Origin: Cordilura impudica
Lineage: Eukaryota; Arthropoda; Insecta; Diptera; Scathophagidae
Length of the DNA stretch: 64,000 nucleotides
Direction: 5' to 3'
Assembly (NCBI GenBank): GCA_963682025.1
Contig: OY821521.1
Location: 119,451,520-119,515,519 of the forward strand
Shown here: piece by piece, positions 45,672-55,753 of the stretch
Layout of the letters: every line of letters begins with the position of its first letter
Numbering within the stretch: position 1 is the stretch's first letter
Program-made: the position numbers and the translations under genes
Notes under the pieces: generated by a model
What the model saw: only the letters and a program-made list of their open reading frames with translations
Database searches by the model: none
What the model was told of the DNA's origin: nothing

Positions 45672-46824
45672 GGGCGTATTTTACCATTGACATTACAACT
45701 TTGATTTGTTGTACTTTTGAAGTGCACCTATGCAAATCATCCATAGCTGTAGTAAAAATATCAAAAAGCTCATCAATGCTAAATAAATCGTTGTTTGTTT
45801 TCAGCTGGTTAGCATATGTAGCTTTGCTGTTATTATTGATGTTATTGTTACAATTTGTGTTGTTGTTTCTTAAGTTAGGAAAATCTCCCACATTAAATTG
45901 AAATGAGTTATTTTGTTGTTGTCTGCTTTTATTCGGACTTTTAGAAGTAACTCTTGTTCTAGTTTCCAAATAGAGAGAACGTAACGGACAGTTGATATCG
46001 TTTGCAGAGTGATCAGTTCTCTCTTTTCCTTGTTTTTTGCAATTAAAGCATGTAAAAACAGCTGGTCTTTTTTCATTTGTGTTAAACGGACACACACTTG
46101 TATGATGTTGTTCTGCACATATCATACAAGCAGCACTACGATGACAATGTTCACCGCCATGGCCATACATTAAGCAGTTCCAGCATTGAGTTGGTTTATT
46201 TCTGGATCTAGATTTGTATTTTTTCCAGGAAATTATTATATTTGAAATTGTTCTTACGTTTCTTAAGGCAGTTGGGTTAAAATTTTTTCGTACAAATTGA
46301 ACTTTGTAAACTGCATTGTTGTTCGAACTGAATTTGGTGACTATTTCAGCTACAGAAGAAGGGGGCAGGTTGTAGTTTTTTAGCTCTGCGGTGATGTCCT
46401 CAGTTTTTATGCGGGGTAAACCGTGTAAAAAAGTGGTGTATAACCTATTATCTTTGGAGCCATAAGAGTGAAACTCCAACTTACTCTCTTTAAGAATTTG
46501 CTTGTAGCATTCGAACATTTCTTTACTTGGAGCAAAAATTTTTGTACCAATTGAAGTACGTTTGAAAATACAATCTTTACCAAGTAGTTTTTGTATTTCA
46601 GTAAATGAGGCGTTAGCTTCAACGACAATAGGTGGAGGTTTGTGTTGTTTAACCTCGTTAATATTTGATACAGGAGTTACGTCCATATCATTAAGGCCAG
46701 CAAGCAGGCTAAATCTGTTGCTTGAAGTTGACGGGATATTTGGGTTAAAACCCGGAGGAAGTTTTGTCATCTTCTTGTTGGCAAGGAGCTTTCTTTTCGA
46801 TGAAGATTTGGCCCCTCGGGCCAT
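45658..46824 (-). CDS. LINE-C ORF1 (Gag-like nucleic-acid-binding protein)
   Basis: Intact 388-residue frame from ATG 46824. It has a basic N terminus, a central RRM-like/Gag domain (about residues 90-200) and three cysteine clusters: CWNCLMYGHGGEHC (CX2CX4HX4C-type), CMICAEQHHTSVC, and CFNCKKQGKERTDHSANDINC (a longer, extended knuckle). The C-terminal tail is N-rich (about residues 300-350). It would bind and package the LINE RNA and help bring it to chromatin. Its stop overlaps the ORF2 start, consistent with coupled translation. Confidence 0.85.
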   Translation of the reverse strand: MARGAKSSSKRKLLANKKMTKLPPGFNPNIPSTSSNRFSLLAGLNDMDVTPVSNINEVKQHKPPPIVVEANASFTEIQKLLGKDCIFKRTSIGTKIFAPSKEMFECYKQILKESKLEFHSYGSKDNRLYTTFLHGLPRIKTEDITAELKNYNLPPSSVAEIVTKFSSNNNAVYKVQFVRKNFNPTALRNVRTISNIIISWKKYKSRSRNKPTQCWNCLMYGHGGEHCHRSAACMICAEQHHTSVCPFNTNEKRPAVFTCFNCKKQGKERTDHSANDINCPLRSLYLETRTRVTSKSPNKSRQQQNNSFQFNVGDFPNLRNNNTNCNNNINNNSKATYANQLKTNNDLFSIDELFDIFTTAMDDLHRCTSKVQQIKVVMSMVKYAHGLY

Positions 46825-46990
46825 CGCTAGATTTTTTATTCCTGTTTTAGGCTGAATTGACTATCACGTGAGTTCAAATGAGATCAAGAATAGGCAATTG
46901 CAAAAACAAAAATATACACTTGTTATTAATTTTAAATAGTTGTACTCTAAGCGCTTTAATTATTTACACGACCGTTCGTAAAGAGGATTA

Positions 46991-49459
46991 GATTCGAACT
47001 GAATGCGAAATTTTCAAAATTGTGTACTTATATGGAAATAAGTTGATTTATTACATCACTGTGCATTGAACTATCATTGAGACAACATATCTTATGCCGA
47101 CATAAGTGTTTTTGTCAAAATTAAAAGCTTAAAAAATATTTTTTATATATATTTAAGAGCTTTTGTCAGGTGTATAAATAAAAGAGTAAATAAATAAGCT
47201 GTTTAGTGTGGCAAAAAACAATACTAAAATGGAAAGCGGACGGCTGCTCACAGCTGTGGCAAAGAAAATGTCAAGTTTTAAAGAAAATATACCATCAGAA
47301 AAGAAGTTTGTTATGAACGAAAGTGTTGCTATGCTGAACTGTGAAGAGGCAGCTATTGCAAAGAAAAGGTCAAATCGAACAAAAAATATATTAGAAAATA
47401 ATATTGACAACAAGGAAAACTTTTCCAAGCTAGATCGTGGAGAGGGTTCAATATGGTAAAAACTTTCTAATGAAACAAAAACTTCATATGATGTCGGAAT
47501 GATTTACAGTATGATATCAAAAATGCGCCCCATAAAAAAAAATTGACAGTAGTGGAAGCGAAGTGGGGAGTCAAAGCGATATTTTTCATGAAATTGATTT
47601 CGATGATTCTGATTTTATTCCTTCAGAAAAAAGTTCCGATTCAGATTTAGATTCTAATTCAGAAAGCATTCGAGCCATGGGGAATATTTTAGAGTCGAAC
47701 TTAACTAATTTGAACACACCGGAGCTAAATGAAGAGAAATTATTTGCACCACAAAAAAAATTAACAAACGTAATAAAAATTTAGGAAAAGAATATGTTAC
47801 TTATAAAAATCAAATAATTCCTGCCAGAAGAACTCATAAATTAGAGAATTGTAGGCAAAAGTGTCATACGAAAATCAATTTCGAGCAGCAAAAAAACATT
47901 TTCCAAGCTTACTAAAGTTTGTAAGAGTACAATAAACGTCGTCAAATTTTAACGAACTTAATTGAAGTGCAGAATAAAAAGACTGCAACTCTTCAAAAGT
48001 CAAAAAAGCCAAGGAATCGTCAATACGTTTATTTTTATACAATTTTGAAATTCACGGTCAAAAAATAAAATAAGTAAGCAATGTTTTTTGAAAATATTTG
48101 GCGAAACTGAACAAAGCGTAAAAACTATTTCCAAATATAAAACAAGAATTTGCTGGACCTGATCTTAATGACCGACGTGGTATACATGCACCTGTCCACA
48201 AAATATCTCTTGAGAGACACAATGAAGTTCTTGAATTTATAAATGAATTTCCGAAATATCAAAGTCATTATAGTCGCAGTCATACTAAGAAGGTTTATTT
48301 TCAGCGTGGTCTTAACCTCGCAACATTGTATACTCTTTACACAAAAAAATCTTTTCAACCTGTGTCGGAGATTAAGTTTCAAGAAATATTTCATACTTTA
48401 GATATTAAGTTTAAAAACCTAAACACAAAGCACTCGCTGTGAAATAATGAAAGCAAAAATAAAAAATTCACATAATGTTGAAGAACAATTAGATTTCGCT
48501 CCAACTAGGTAGTCACCATGATGCGGCAGATTTCGCCTATGAATGCAAAAAAACTGATAAACCCCTTCCCAAATGCGAAAAATCTGTAAAAATGTTTTCA
48601 TTTGATTTGCAGCAATGTCTACCAACCATATATTTAAATGCAACCATATTTTTTACAAACCTCCTTTATGGACTTTTAATCTTACGATGCATGATGGTGC
48701 GACGAACAAAGCTTGTTATATTTGGGATGAAACTATAGCAAAACGTGGGCTCCTGCATTTTTAGATGTCTTCTGGGCTTACCAAATTCAGTAAAGCATGT
48801 TATTTTCTACAGCGATTCATGCCCTGGTCAAAACCGGAACTCATATATCTGTGCAATGCTTACGAAAGTCCTAGAAGAGAATCAAAGTATTGAAACCATT
48901 GATCACAAATTTCTTGTTGTAGGTCATACCCATCTTGAATGCGATACAGTTCACGCAGGTTCTATACAAAATTCACACGATTGGGCGAACTTAATTGCCG
49001 CTACAAATACCAAATATATTGTCCACGAATTGAAACAGGAAGACTTTTACGATTTTCAAGCTCTATTAAAGGATAAATATACAAATAATACTGCAGGTTT
49101 GTACAAATATTTACTTTATTTCTTTATGTTTTTAATAAACTTGTAATGTTTTCTAAAGAACCAACTTATTTCTAATATTTTGTGACTTTTGCATTTGCAA
49201 AAAGAACTCAAGTATTATGTGTACTGAAAATTAAGATTCTTTCGAATGAAATCTCTCGTGATAAATGAACTTATCTCAAAATAAGTTGAATTTTGTTCCA
49301 AAAACCCGTGTGACATAACAACTTATCTTATATTTTCAAAAATTTAAATAATTTTAAAATTAAAAAAGAAATATTTAAAAAAAATCCAAATTACAGAATA
49401 AAATAATGCAAAAATATCACTTTTCCTTAAATTCATACACAGGAAGTTTTGGTCAGTAA
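46991..49459 (+). pseudogene. Decayed transposase of the CTGTGG transposon
   Basis: Plus-strand pieces in changing frames. From ATG 47229: a serine- and lysine-rich N terminus, then an acidic stretch (SQSDIFHEIDFDDSDF, about 47569-47784) and a basic linker. Next comes GIHAPVHKISLERHNEVLEF with FPKYQSHYSR (about 48175-48280), then TFNLTMHDGATNKACYIWDE (about 48670), and a 133-codon open frame, 48745-49146, with IFYSDSCPGQNRN and HKFLVVGHTHLECDTVHA. These last motifs carry the Asp, His and Asp spacing of a DDE-type nuclease common in insect uncharacterised proteins. Stops and frameshifts are numerous. 46991-47200 and 49147-49459 are noncoding. Superfamily not certain. Confidence 0.55.
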
Positions 49460-49950
49460 AGGTGCTATTACACGATGTGTTTTTTACATATGTACTGTCA
49501 CTTTTTTTTATCCATATGAAATTCCTCATGTCTGTCAAAATTTTCTTTTACATACGACTCAAAATTTTTGCTATCACACGTGCATATGTATTTCCCTATG
49601 ACATAACCTCTAAATGTAAACAACAGCTGATTTAATTTGTGAATTTACAAAAATTTATTGTTAAAAAAAGTTATATATTTTTTAATTGTTAATTAATATT
49701 AAACTATTTATTTTTCTTTCAATATTAATCTTTATAATTTACTCTGTTTTTCTTTCGCCACAAGCAGTGTTGTATTTTCACATGTTTGTCATACAAAAAT
49801 AGAACCTGCTCTAATTGAAAAATGTATATGTGACTTTCCTCATGTATTGTACATAAACCATGTTTCATATGTATCACACGATGTGTACAACTTTTGTTGT
49901 GGGAAAATTTGACAGTACATATGTAAAAAACACATCATGTAATAGCACCT
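49460..49950. mobile_element. Harbinger MITE, second copy
   Basis: 491 bp, the same family as 34135-34626 (about 90 percent alike by eye), with long terminal inverted repeats starting AGGTGCTATTACACGATG. The flanks (GTA on the left, TAA on the right) do not show a clean duplication, unlike the other copy. It lies in the right part of the CTGTGG transposon. Confidence 0.8.
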
Positions 49951-50374
49951 TAATTAAACAGTATTTTTGCTCTCCTGAAAAATTTGAAAATAAGACATAA
50001 GTTATTGTGTCAAAAGTCCACAGATATTGTACCGCTGTCAGTTGATATAGTAATTATTAGAGATGTGACGGATATCCGGCAACTATCCGGTTTGCCGGAT
50101 ATCCGGCCTAAATTTACTATTCGGCCGGATATCGGATAATAAGCTACTATCCGGTATCTGGCCGGCCGGATATTTTCTTAGAATTATTTTAAGCAAATAA
50201 ATTTGTATTAAGTAACTAACAATAAAATAGCTTTTATTTAAAGGTAAAAAAGTAACAAAAAATTACAAATTATCTTTCAAAAACTTAAAATACGTTTTGA
50301 GATATTCACTTTACTGAAAAATTTATGTTTAAACTAAAAACTTAAAAAACGTCCAATTAATACAACGATTGACA

Positions 50375-52371
50375 TTAATACTCAAAATTAAGAAGAGGTA
50401 GATTATGGTGAATAAAAACTAAATTTTCAGCGTTCGCAGACAATAGACGATTTCGCTTGTTTTCGTAAACCAAGCCAGCTTCCGAAAAAAGTCTTTCGCT
50501 ATAAACGCTGCTGCAAGGAGCTGAAAGGAACGTTTTAGTAAGAGACGTTAAAATTGGGTATTTTTTGGAGTTAAACGACCACCAAGCGTAAGGATCCTGA
50601 CTGCGATCAATTCGAACTTCCTTCAAGAAGAATTCAATCTCGGTAGCAATTTGGTTCTTCTCATGATCGCTAGACTGAATGTTGTTTTCATCTGCCACTT
50701 CATTAAAACAATCCCAAAATGTTTCGTGAGATTCACGAGCTACATTTGAATCAGTTTCATTTAATCGTAACTGTTTAGGTCTAGTTGAAGACGTCGATGA
50801 ACAACTACTGATGGAAGACGTGTCGCAAGTCATTCTTAAGTGTTCCAATAAAATAGTCTGTCGAGCTCTTTCAGCTTCAACTTTTCCCAAAAAGTTAGCC
50901 TTAAATCTGGGATCCAGAAAAGTTGCAATAAGGTATTTTGGATCTTCACTTAAGGAAATAAAACGAGATGTCAATTGCGCTTTTAAGGAGCCTCTCATAG
51001 TAAGTAAATCCGCTGTTCGTCGTATAGTTTCGTCCTTGTCTAAGAATTTTTTTAATGCAGCTACATGCGGTATAACTTCAGATATGCAGGAGAGGCCAGC
51101 ACTTGTAATTTTAGTTATTTCTTCAAACGGCTTCAAAAGTTGTACACACTGCTCCATCAAACACCACTGACGAGTTGTTAGATTAGTAAGTGTGTCGTTT
51201 TCAGACACATAAAGGGAGATAACACGTTTTTGTTCCAATAAGCGTTCCATCATATAGAAAGTGGAATTCCACCTCGTGTTTATATCTTGCACCAATTGAT
51301 GCTCTGGTAAACATAGTTCTTTTTGAAGCACCAGCAATTTTTCTTTTGCTAAACCTGAATGATTGAAGTGAGTTACGATACGTCTACCTTTGGCAATCAA
51401 GTCCATTACTTCAGGTTGTACCTTTAAAGACTCAAGCACAACCCTCTGAAGCGAATGAATGAAACACCTGGCGGAATTATACTCCGCCATTCGAACGCCT
51501 TTGACCATGTTTGCGCCACTGTCATGAACAATAACATGTATTTTGCTTTGTTCAATATCCCAGCGAGATGTAATACTATTGAGTTCATTTGCTATGTTTT
51601 CTCCTGTATGAGATCCTGAAAACGGTTTCATAGCTAGAACTCCGTGTTGAAGTTTAAATTCTGCAGAAAGACAATGAGCTGTGAAACTCAGAAAGCTGGA
51701 GTTATTGCGCAAACACGTCCACATGTCAGAAGTGACAGAAACTGCGACAGCACTTGAAATTCTTGTTTGGATTTTTTTGAAAATTCGGTTGTAAATATCG
51801 GGAATTATTTTTTGGGTCATAAAGGCTCGGCTTGGCAATTCATAGCGTGGTAAAGCTTGCTTAAGTAATCTTGCGAATCCAACTCTTTCAACGACACAAA
51901 GTGGCTCATTATCCAGTGCAATCATTTCTGCTATGAGATAATGGTATTTTTCGCAGTTGCATTATTTATGTCCCAAAGCAGTTTTCTATCGAACGCCTCT
52001 GACAAAGTCTGTTGCCTTGTAGAAGAGGAACTTGTACAAGCGTTGACAGGCTCCGCAAGCGACGTAGCTGCGTCGTTTATTTTATCTTTATTCAAATTCA
52101 TGAATTTTTCTGGGTGCTTTAATTTCAAATGATTGCTCATAGCAGATGTGCCTGGGGGAAGATTTAAAATTAATAAGTATATGATTCGAAACTTGTAGGT
52201 TGTATTATTAAATAGGCTGCAAAAAAAACATTACTCTTACGCACCTGCTTTTTTTCCTTCACCACCACGAGAAATTGGTAGTTTGCACAATAAACAAATA
52301 GCAAACTTATTATTTTCACTTTTAATTTCAAAATATTGCCAAATAGGCGATTTTCTTATCATTGAAGACAT
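50375..52371 (-). pseudogene. hAT transposase with BED finger, single frameshift in an A run
   Basis: Exon 1 (ATG 52371 to 52245) and exon 2 (from 52151), joined over a 93-bp GT-AG intron, give a BED zinc finger (CX2C in ICLLCKLP and HX4H in MSNHLKLKHP). Near 51953 a run of five A shifts the frame; the remainder, 51925-50375, is open. It includes SVTSDMW (first Asp), VIVHDSGANMVKGV (second Asp), CFIHSLQ (CX2H), DINTRWNSTFYMMERL and a C-terminal dimerisation region with SVYSERLFSEAG (catalytic Glu). The protein would bind the element ends and excise it as hairpin-ended DNA. One homopolymer base is the only visible lesion, so it may be functional if that is an assembly error. Confidence 0.88.
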
Positions 52372-53070
52372 GTTCTCTGCTCTTTTCGTACAAATTATGA
52401 AGTAAAATAATTGAAACAATCAGCTGTTGATTTTCAGTAATGCCAGATTTTAATTTGTTGATTTTCAGTATTGCCAGACTGCAGTACGTTATTTTCCAAA
52501 GATAACTAACATCGCTCCACCCGTTTATTGTCGTTTACCCGGGGGTTACACGTTCAACTAGTTGCCTTCAACTCCGAATTTTCCACTAATACACTTACAC
52601 ATTTTAAAGTTGAAAGGCGGTTGCTTGCGATTTTCTCTTTCAACCAGCGTTTCAACCAGTTGACCAACTAAACAGCTGATTTGTAACATCTGTGTCATAT
52701 TCATTTGATTTGTTTGGTGGAAAAGTTATTAAAACGTGTGTGTTTTTTAAAACAAAAATTAAAGTGATTTTTTAACTAAAAATTTAACTAAATATTTAAA
52801 ATAAAATGAATAAACAACAAAGTTGATCAACCTGTTGCGTACAGCCTGCGTCACAGCTGCCAGTTTCAACGAATTCTGACAAGCAGTATGTGTAAAAGCC
52901 TTTCAACCAAAAGTTGAAGATGTAACCGCGGCGTTATTGCCTGCCGAACTAGAAATAATGAAATCTTTAATTTACTATCCGGCCGGCGGATATTCGGCTA
53001 TCCGGCCTCGCATCTTGCCGGATATCCGGTATCCGGTTATCCGGCCAAATCACTATCCGTCACATCTCTA
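52372..53070. other. hAT right subterminal region with CCGG palindromes
   Basis: Noncoding. 52500-52960 is ordinary sequence that includes repeated CAACTAGTTG/CAACCAGTTG-like motifs, and 52975-53045 is dense in GCCGGATAT/ATCCGGC units, the probable transposase-binding sites. The left subterminal region (50080-50170) has the same units. Confidence 0.65.
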
Positions 53071-53078
53071 GTAATTAT

Positions 53079-54245
53079 GCAAGAGATGGTAAAGAATTTG
53101 GAAAAATATTGTGAGCAATGGAATATGGTAGTAAATATGGGAAAGTCTGAAATGATGGTGTTAAGGAAAAGTGGTAGACTCTCAGTCAATGAAAGAATTA
53201 AATATAAGGATCAATATGTAAAGATTGTTAATGAGTATTGTTACTTATGAGTATTGCTTACACCGAAAATTAGCTTCAAAAAACATCTGGAAAAAAGGAA
53301 TAATTCTGCCAAGAACAGCATTAATGCCACCAGGGCAAGTTTCCTTAATAAACCAAATATAACACTTGCATATCATAAAGGTATGCTGCTCAAGTAAGGG
53401 GATGTTGGTTGGTTGATGAAGTGGATAAATTACAACGGTATTTTATATACAAAGAATTCTTAAATTACCAGAGTTTACCCCGAATTATGCTTTAATTTTG
53501 GAAACGAATCCAGAAGTCAGCTATATTTATACTTTGAATTTGCACAAGGATTATATTTTTAAAAGTATTTACCAATATAAGCCAAACAGGCTGCCTCATA
53601 AGTTATCGGTGCTGATCTTAAGACGTAAAATTCTTTGGGCTGGACAGATGAATGAATTGGGAAGAGAATATGATGTACGATTTGATGACATTTCATCACA
53701 AGAATGGCGGTACAGAGGAAGCTTGTTGTTACAACAAATGAAGTCAAAAAATATATTGCAAATGAAGGAAAAAGCACTGAAAAGTAGTTATCGTATTTAG
53801 AAACACCTTGACCACACTAAACTTTAACACAACAACAAATCACAATAATATTTAAAACCAGATTGAATAAGCTACATGAAAGTAAAACATGTAGTTTATG
53901 CAATACTGGTGAAGATGAAATGCTTCTGCATTTTATGGCATAATTTCCAGTACCCAGGGAGGTTAGGAACAGACATTTAGACTAAACTTATTTTAATGAG
54001 AAAGATTAATTAATATTTTAAATGGGGAAGTGCCAAACGGATGGAATAAGCTTTATAATTTTGTTACTAATGCTTTAAATTATAGAAATCTTATTATAGA
54101 AGAATTTGTTTGAATAATTTTAAGCATAACTTGTAAATTTCTGAATTTATAACAGAGACTATAAGTCAATGTTATTATTTACTTTTCATTTTTTATTTAT
54201 ATATTTTATACTATATAAAAAATTACATACATACATACATACATA
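53079..54245 (+). pseudogene. LINE-A reverse transcriptase C-terminal part and 3' tail
   Basis: It continues from the bridge at 50024-50057: QEMVKNLEKYCEQWNMVVNM, KSEMMVLRKSGRLSVNE and KIVNEYCYL, then broken frames including an open 100-codon piece (53498-53800, LRRKILWAGQMNELGREYD) and a cysteine-histidine cluster (CSLCNTGEDE... H) before the end. The 3' tail is AT-rich and closes with an ACAT microsatellite at about 54225-54245. Several stops are present. Confidence 0.7.
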
Positions 54246-55411
54246 ACGATGTCATCAGCATAATAATCTAACAATTAAACCTCGTATATTAACCCCTCCC
54301 ACTTATACAATCGTGTAAATCGTTCTTTGCTTTACTCCAGATGCTGTGTCAAATGTCTCCGATAACACTTCCCCATCCATACGGTGAAATTAGTTCTGCT
54401 ATATATGCTTTCGATCATATTTACCATTTTCGACGATACACCTGCATTGTGAAGTTTATAAATAAGAGCTTTTCTTGATATTTTATCAAAGGCTACCTTG
54501 AAATAGACAAACAAGGCATATAGTTTGCGGTTTTCACTGAATTTTTTGTTTGCAATTGAAGCTAGATTGTAAATGTTGTCTGCTGTAGAATATCCTTCTC
54601 GAAATCCAGCTTGATATTCTGTGACAACCATTAGTATATTCGCAATTGTATCCATAAAGGAAATTCCACGATAATTATTGCCAACACTTTGTCACCTTTT
54701 TTGAATATCGGGAAAATAATGCTAGTAATGAATTTTTCATCTAATTTAGCTGTTTCAAATAATATGTAGTACGATTTAGCTAACTCCTCTATAAAATTAT
54801 CAGTAGCATTTTTAAAAAATTCATACGATATCCTATCTTCGCCTGGGGCCTTATTATACTTAGCTCTTGCCAAAGCATATTTTAGTTCCAGTGGTGAAAT
54901 AGGGTCGTCTAGATCAGGGTCAGAATAGAAAATAGGGGCATAGCTAACATCATTTGAAATTTGTATGGGATTGAGTAGCGCGCAGAAATAGGTTTTAAAC
55001 TCAGAAGCAGATATTTCCATACTTTCCTGTCTGTCTATTTGCCGATTTCCTTCACGTCATTCCACCAGTCCTTATTGTTTCTAACTGAGTTAATTTTAAC
55101 TCCAAGATTCTTAGGGTAGTTTACTCCACTTTCTTCACATATATCTTTAAAATTACGATTTGCATGTAAATATTGCTGTTTGTTTTCCGTTGATGTATTT
55201 TGTCTGAATTTTCTCAATGCCTTAAAAGATTTTTCTCGAGTATTATGACATTTGAATTTGAACCAACGATTTTCTGACTTTAGAGGATTGACTCGTTTGT
55301 TTGTATGTGGGTTTGAATATCGCATAATTTCCACTGACTGACTCAAATCTAAAAACTCATTTTGTTGCTTGAGTATATTTGTTTGCTGATTGAGTTTACT
55401 TTTATATAATT
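54246..55411 (-). pseudogene. LINE-D linker and reverse transcriptase (truncated)
   Basis: Pieces: 55411-55035 (basic linker, NKDWWNDVKEIGK), 55020-54631 (PLELKYALARAKYNKAPGED, SIIFPIFKKGD) and 54655-54332 (EYQAGFREGYSTADNIYNLA). A final piece reaches YADDIV near 54250. Three frame changes or stops separate them. The thumb and C-terminal part are absent. Confidence 0.7.
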
Positions 55412-55753
55412 TGTCGTCCTCCAAATTAAATAAAAAACTCCGTCGATATGCGTATAAAACTAAGTTGAGTAATTTGAGTAATTTATTCTCTAAAAAGATA
55501 TAGGTTAACAAAGGTTTTTTTTTTGTATTTACGGGCCACTTACATTTTGTTGGACATCTTATCTTTTGGATGACATTAAACAAACTGCCGCCAACATTAA
55601 ATAGTCTCAATAATAAAATGGCCGTAATGCTTGTATATATAACTGTCTCAAAAGGAGAAATTAGGGGAAATGATAATTAAACATAAAATACATAAACAAA
55701 GCAAACAGAACAAAACAGCTGATCAGGGATGAGAGTTATCGGCATTATCAACA
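55412..55753 (-). repeat. BEL 3' LTR (left copy)
   Basis: 342 bp. Matches 61155-61522 except for a 10 versus 9 T run, one T/C difference and the absence of 27 bp found in the other LTR after ATATA near 55650. Confidence 0.95.

Larger units (their letters stand above)
42951..46990 (-). mobile_element. LINE-C: Jockey-like non-LTR retrotransposon, nearly intact
   Basis: Minus strand. ORF1 (46824-45658) overlaps ORF2 (from ATG 45671) by 14 bases, the ORF order and zinc-knuckle ORF1 typical of Jockey-type LINEs. ORF2 is complete apart from one single-base frameshift near 43930. It lies within the 42340-50023 transposon. The 3' side (about 42926-42972) contains a hairpin with arms ATGCTTATAGA/TCTATAAGCAT. 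The exact ends and target duplication were not determined. Confidence 0.8.
42340..50023 (+). mobile_element. 7.7 kb DNA transposon with CTGTGGACTT ends (class uncertain)
   Basis: It starts CTGTGGACTT at 42340 and ends with the complementary AAGTCCACAG at 50023, flanked by ATAT (42336-42339 and 50024-50027), or TA if one base is shifted. The LINE-A codons for YADDIV join exactly when it is removed. Both end regions contain scattered copies of an AACTTATCTCG-like motif in both orientations, as in transposase-binding subterminal repeats. Inside are decayed transposase pieces on the plus strand (47229-49146), a Jockey-like LINE-C and a Harbinger MITE. A 4-bp duplication and the transposase motifs would fit a Sola-like element, but this is a guess. 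Confidence 0.75.
50058..53070 (-). mobile_element. hAT DNA transposon, complete ends
   Basis: Starts TAGAGATGTGACGGATA and ends with its exact complement (17-bp terminal inverted repeat). GTAATTAT (50050-50057 and 53071-53078) is a perfect 8-bp target duplication, as known for hAT. Subterminal regions hold repeated CCGGATATCCGG-type palindromes (50080-50170, 52975-53045). One gene on the minus strand encodes a BED-finger hAT transposase with one intron and one frameshift. It is inserted in LINE-A just after the YADD motif. Confidence 0.93.
21720..54245 (+). mobile_element. LINE-A: APE-type non-LTR retrotransposon split by four insertions
   Basis: Pieces in order on the plus strand: ORF1 (21827-22650), endonuclease start (25630-25985), endonuclease end and reverse transcriptase (40876-42339), a 34-bp bridge (50024-50057), and the end of the reverse transcriptase to the tail (53079-54245), which finishes in an ACAT/CATA microsatellite. 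The interruptions are a Transib (22747-25461), a block with a 12-bp flanking duplication (25988-40863), a DNA transposon (42340-50023) and a hAT (50058-53070). Removing the last two restores the reading YADDIVPLSVDI across the junctions. The family has a separate ORF1 and an ORF2 with an APE nuclease; the clade is not assigned. All frames carry stops, so it is dead. Confidence 0.8.
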
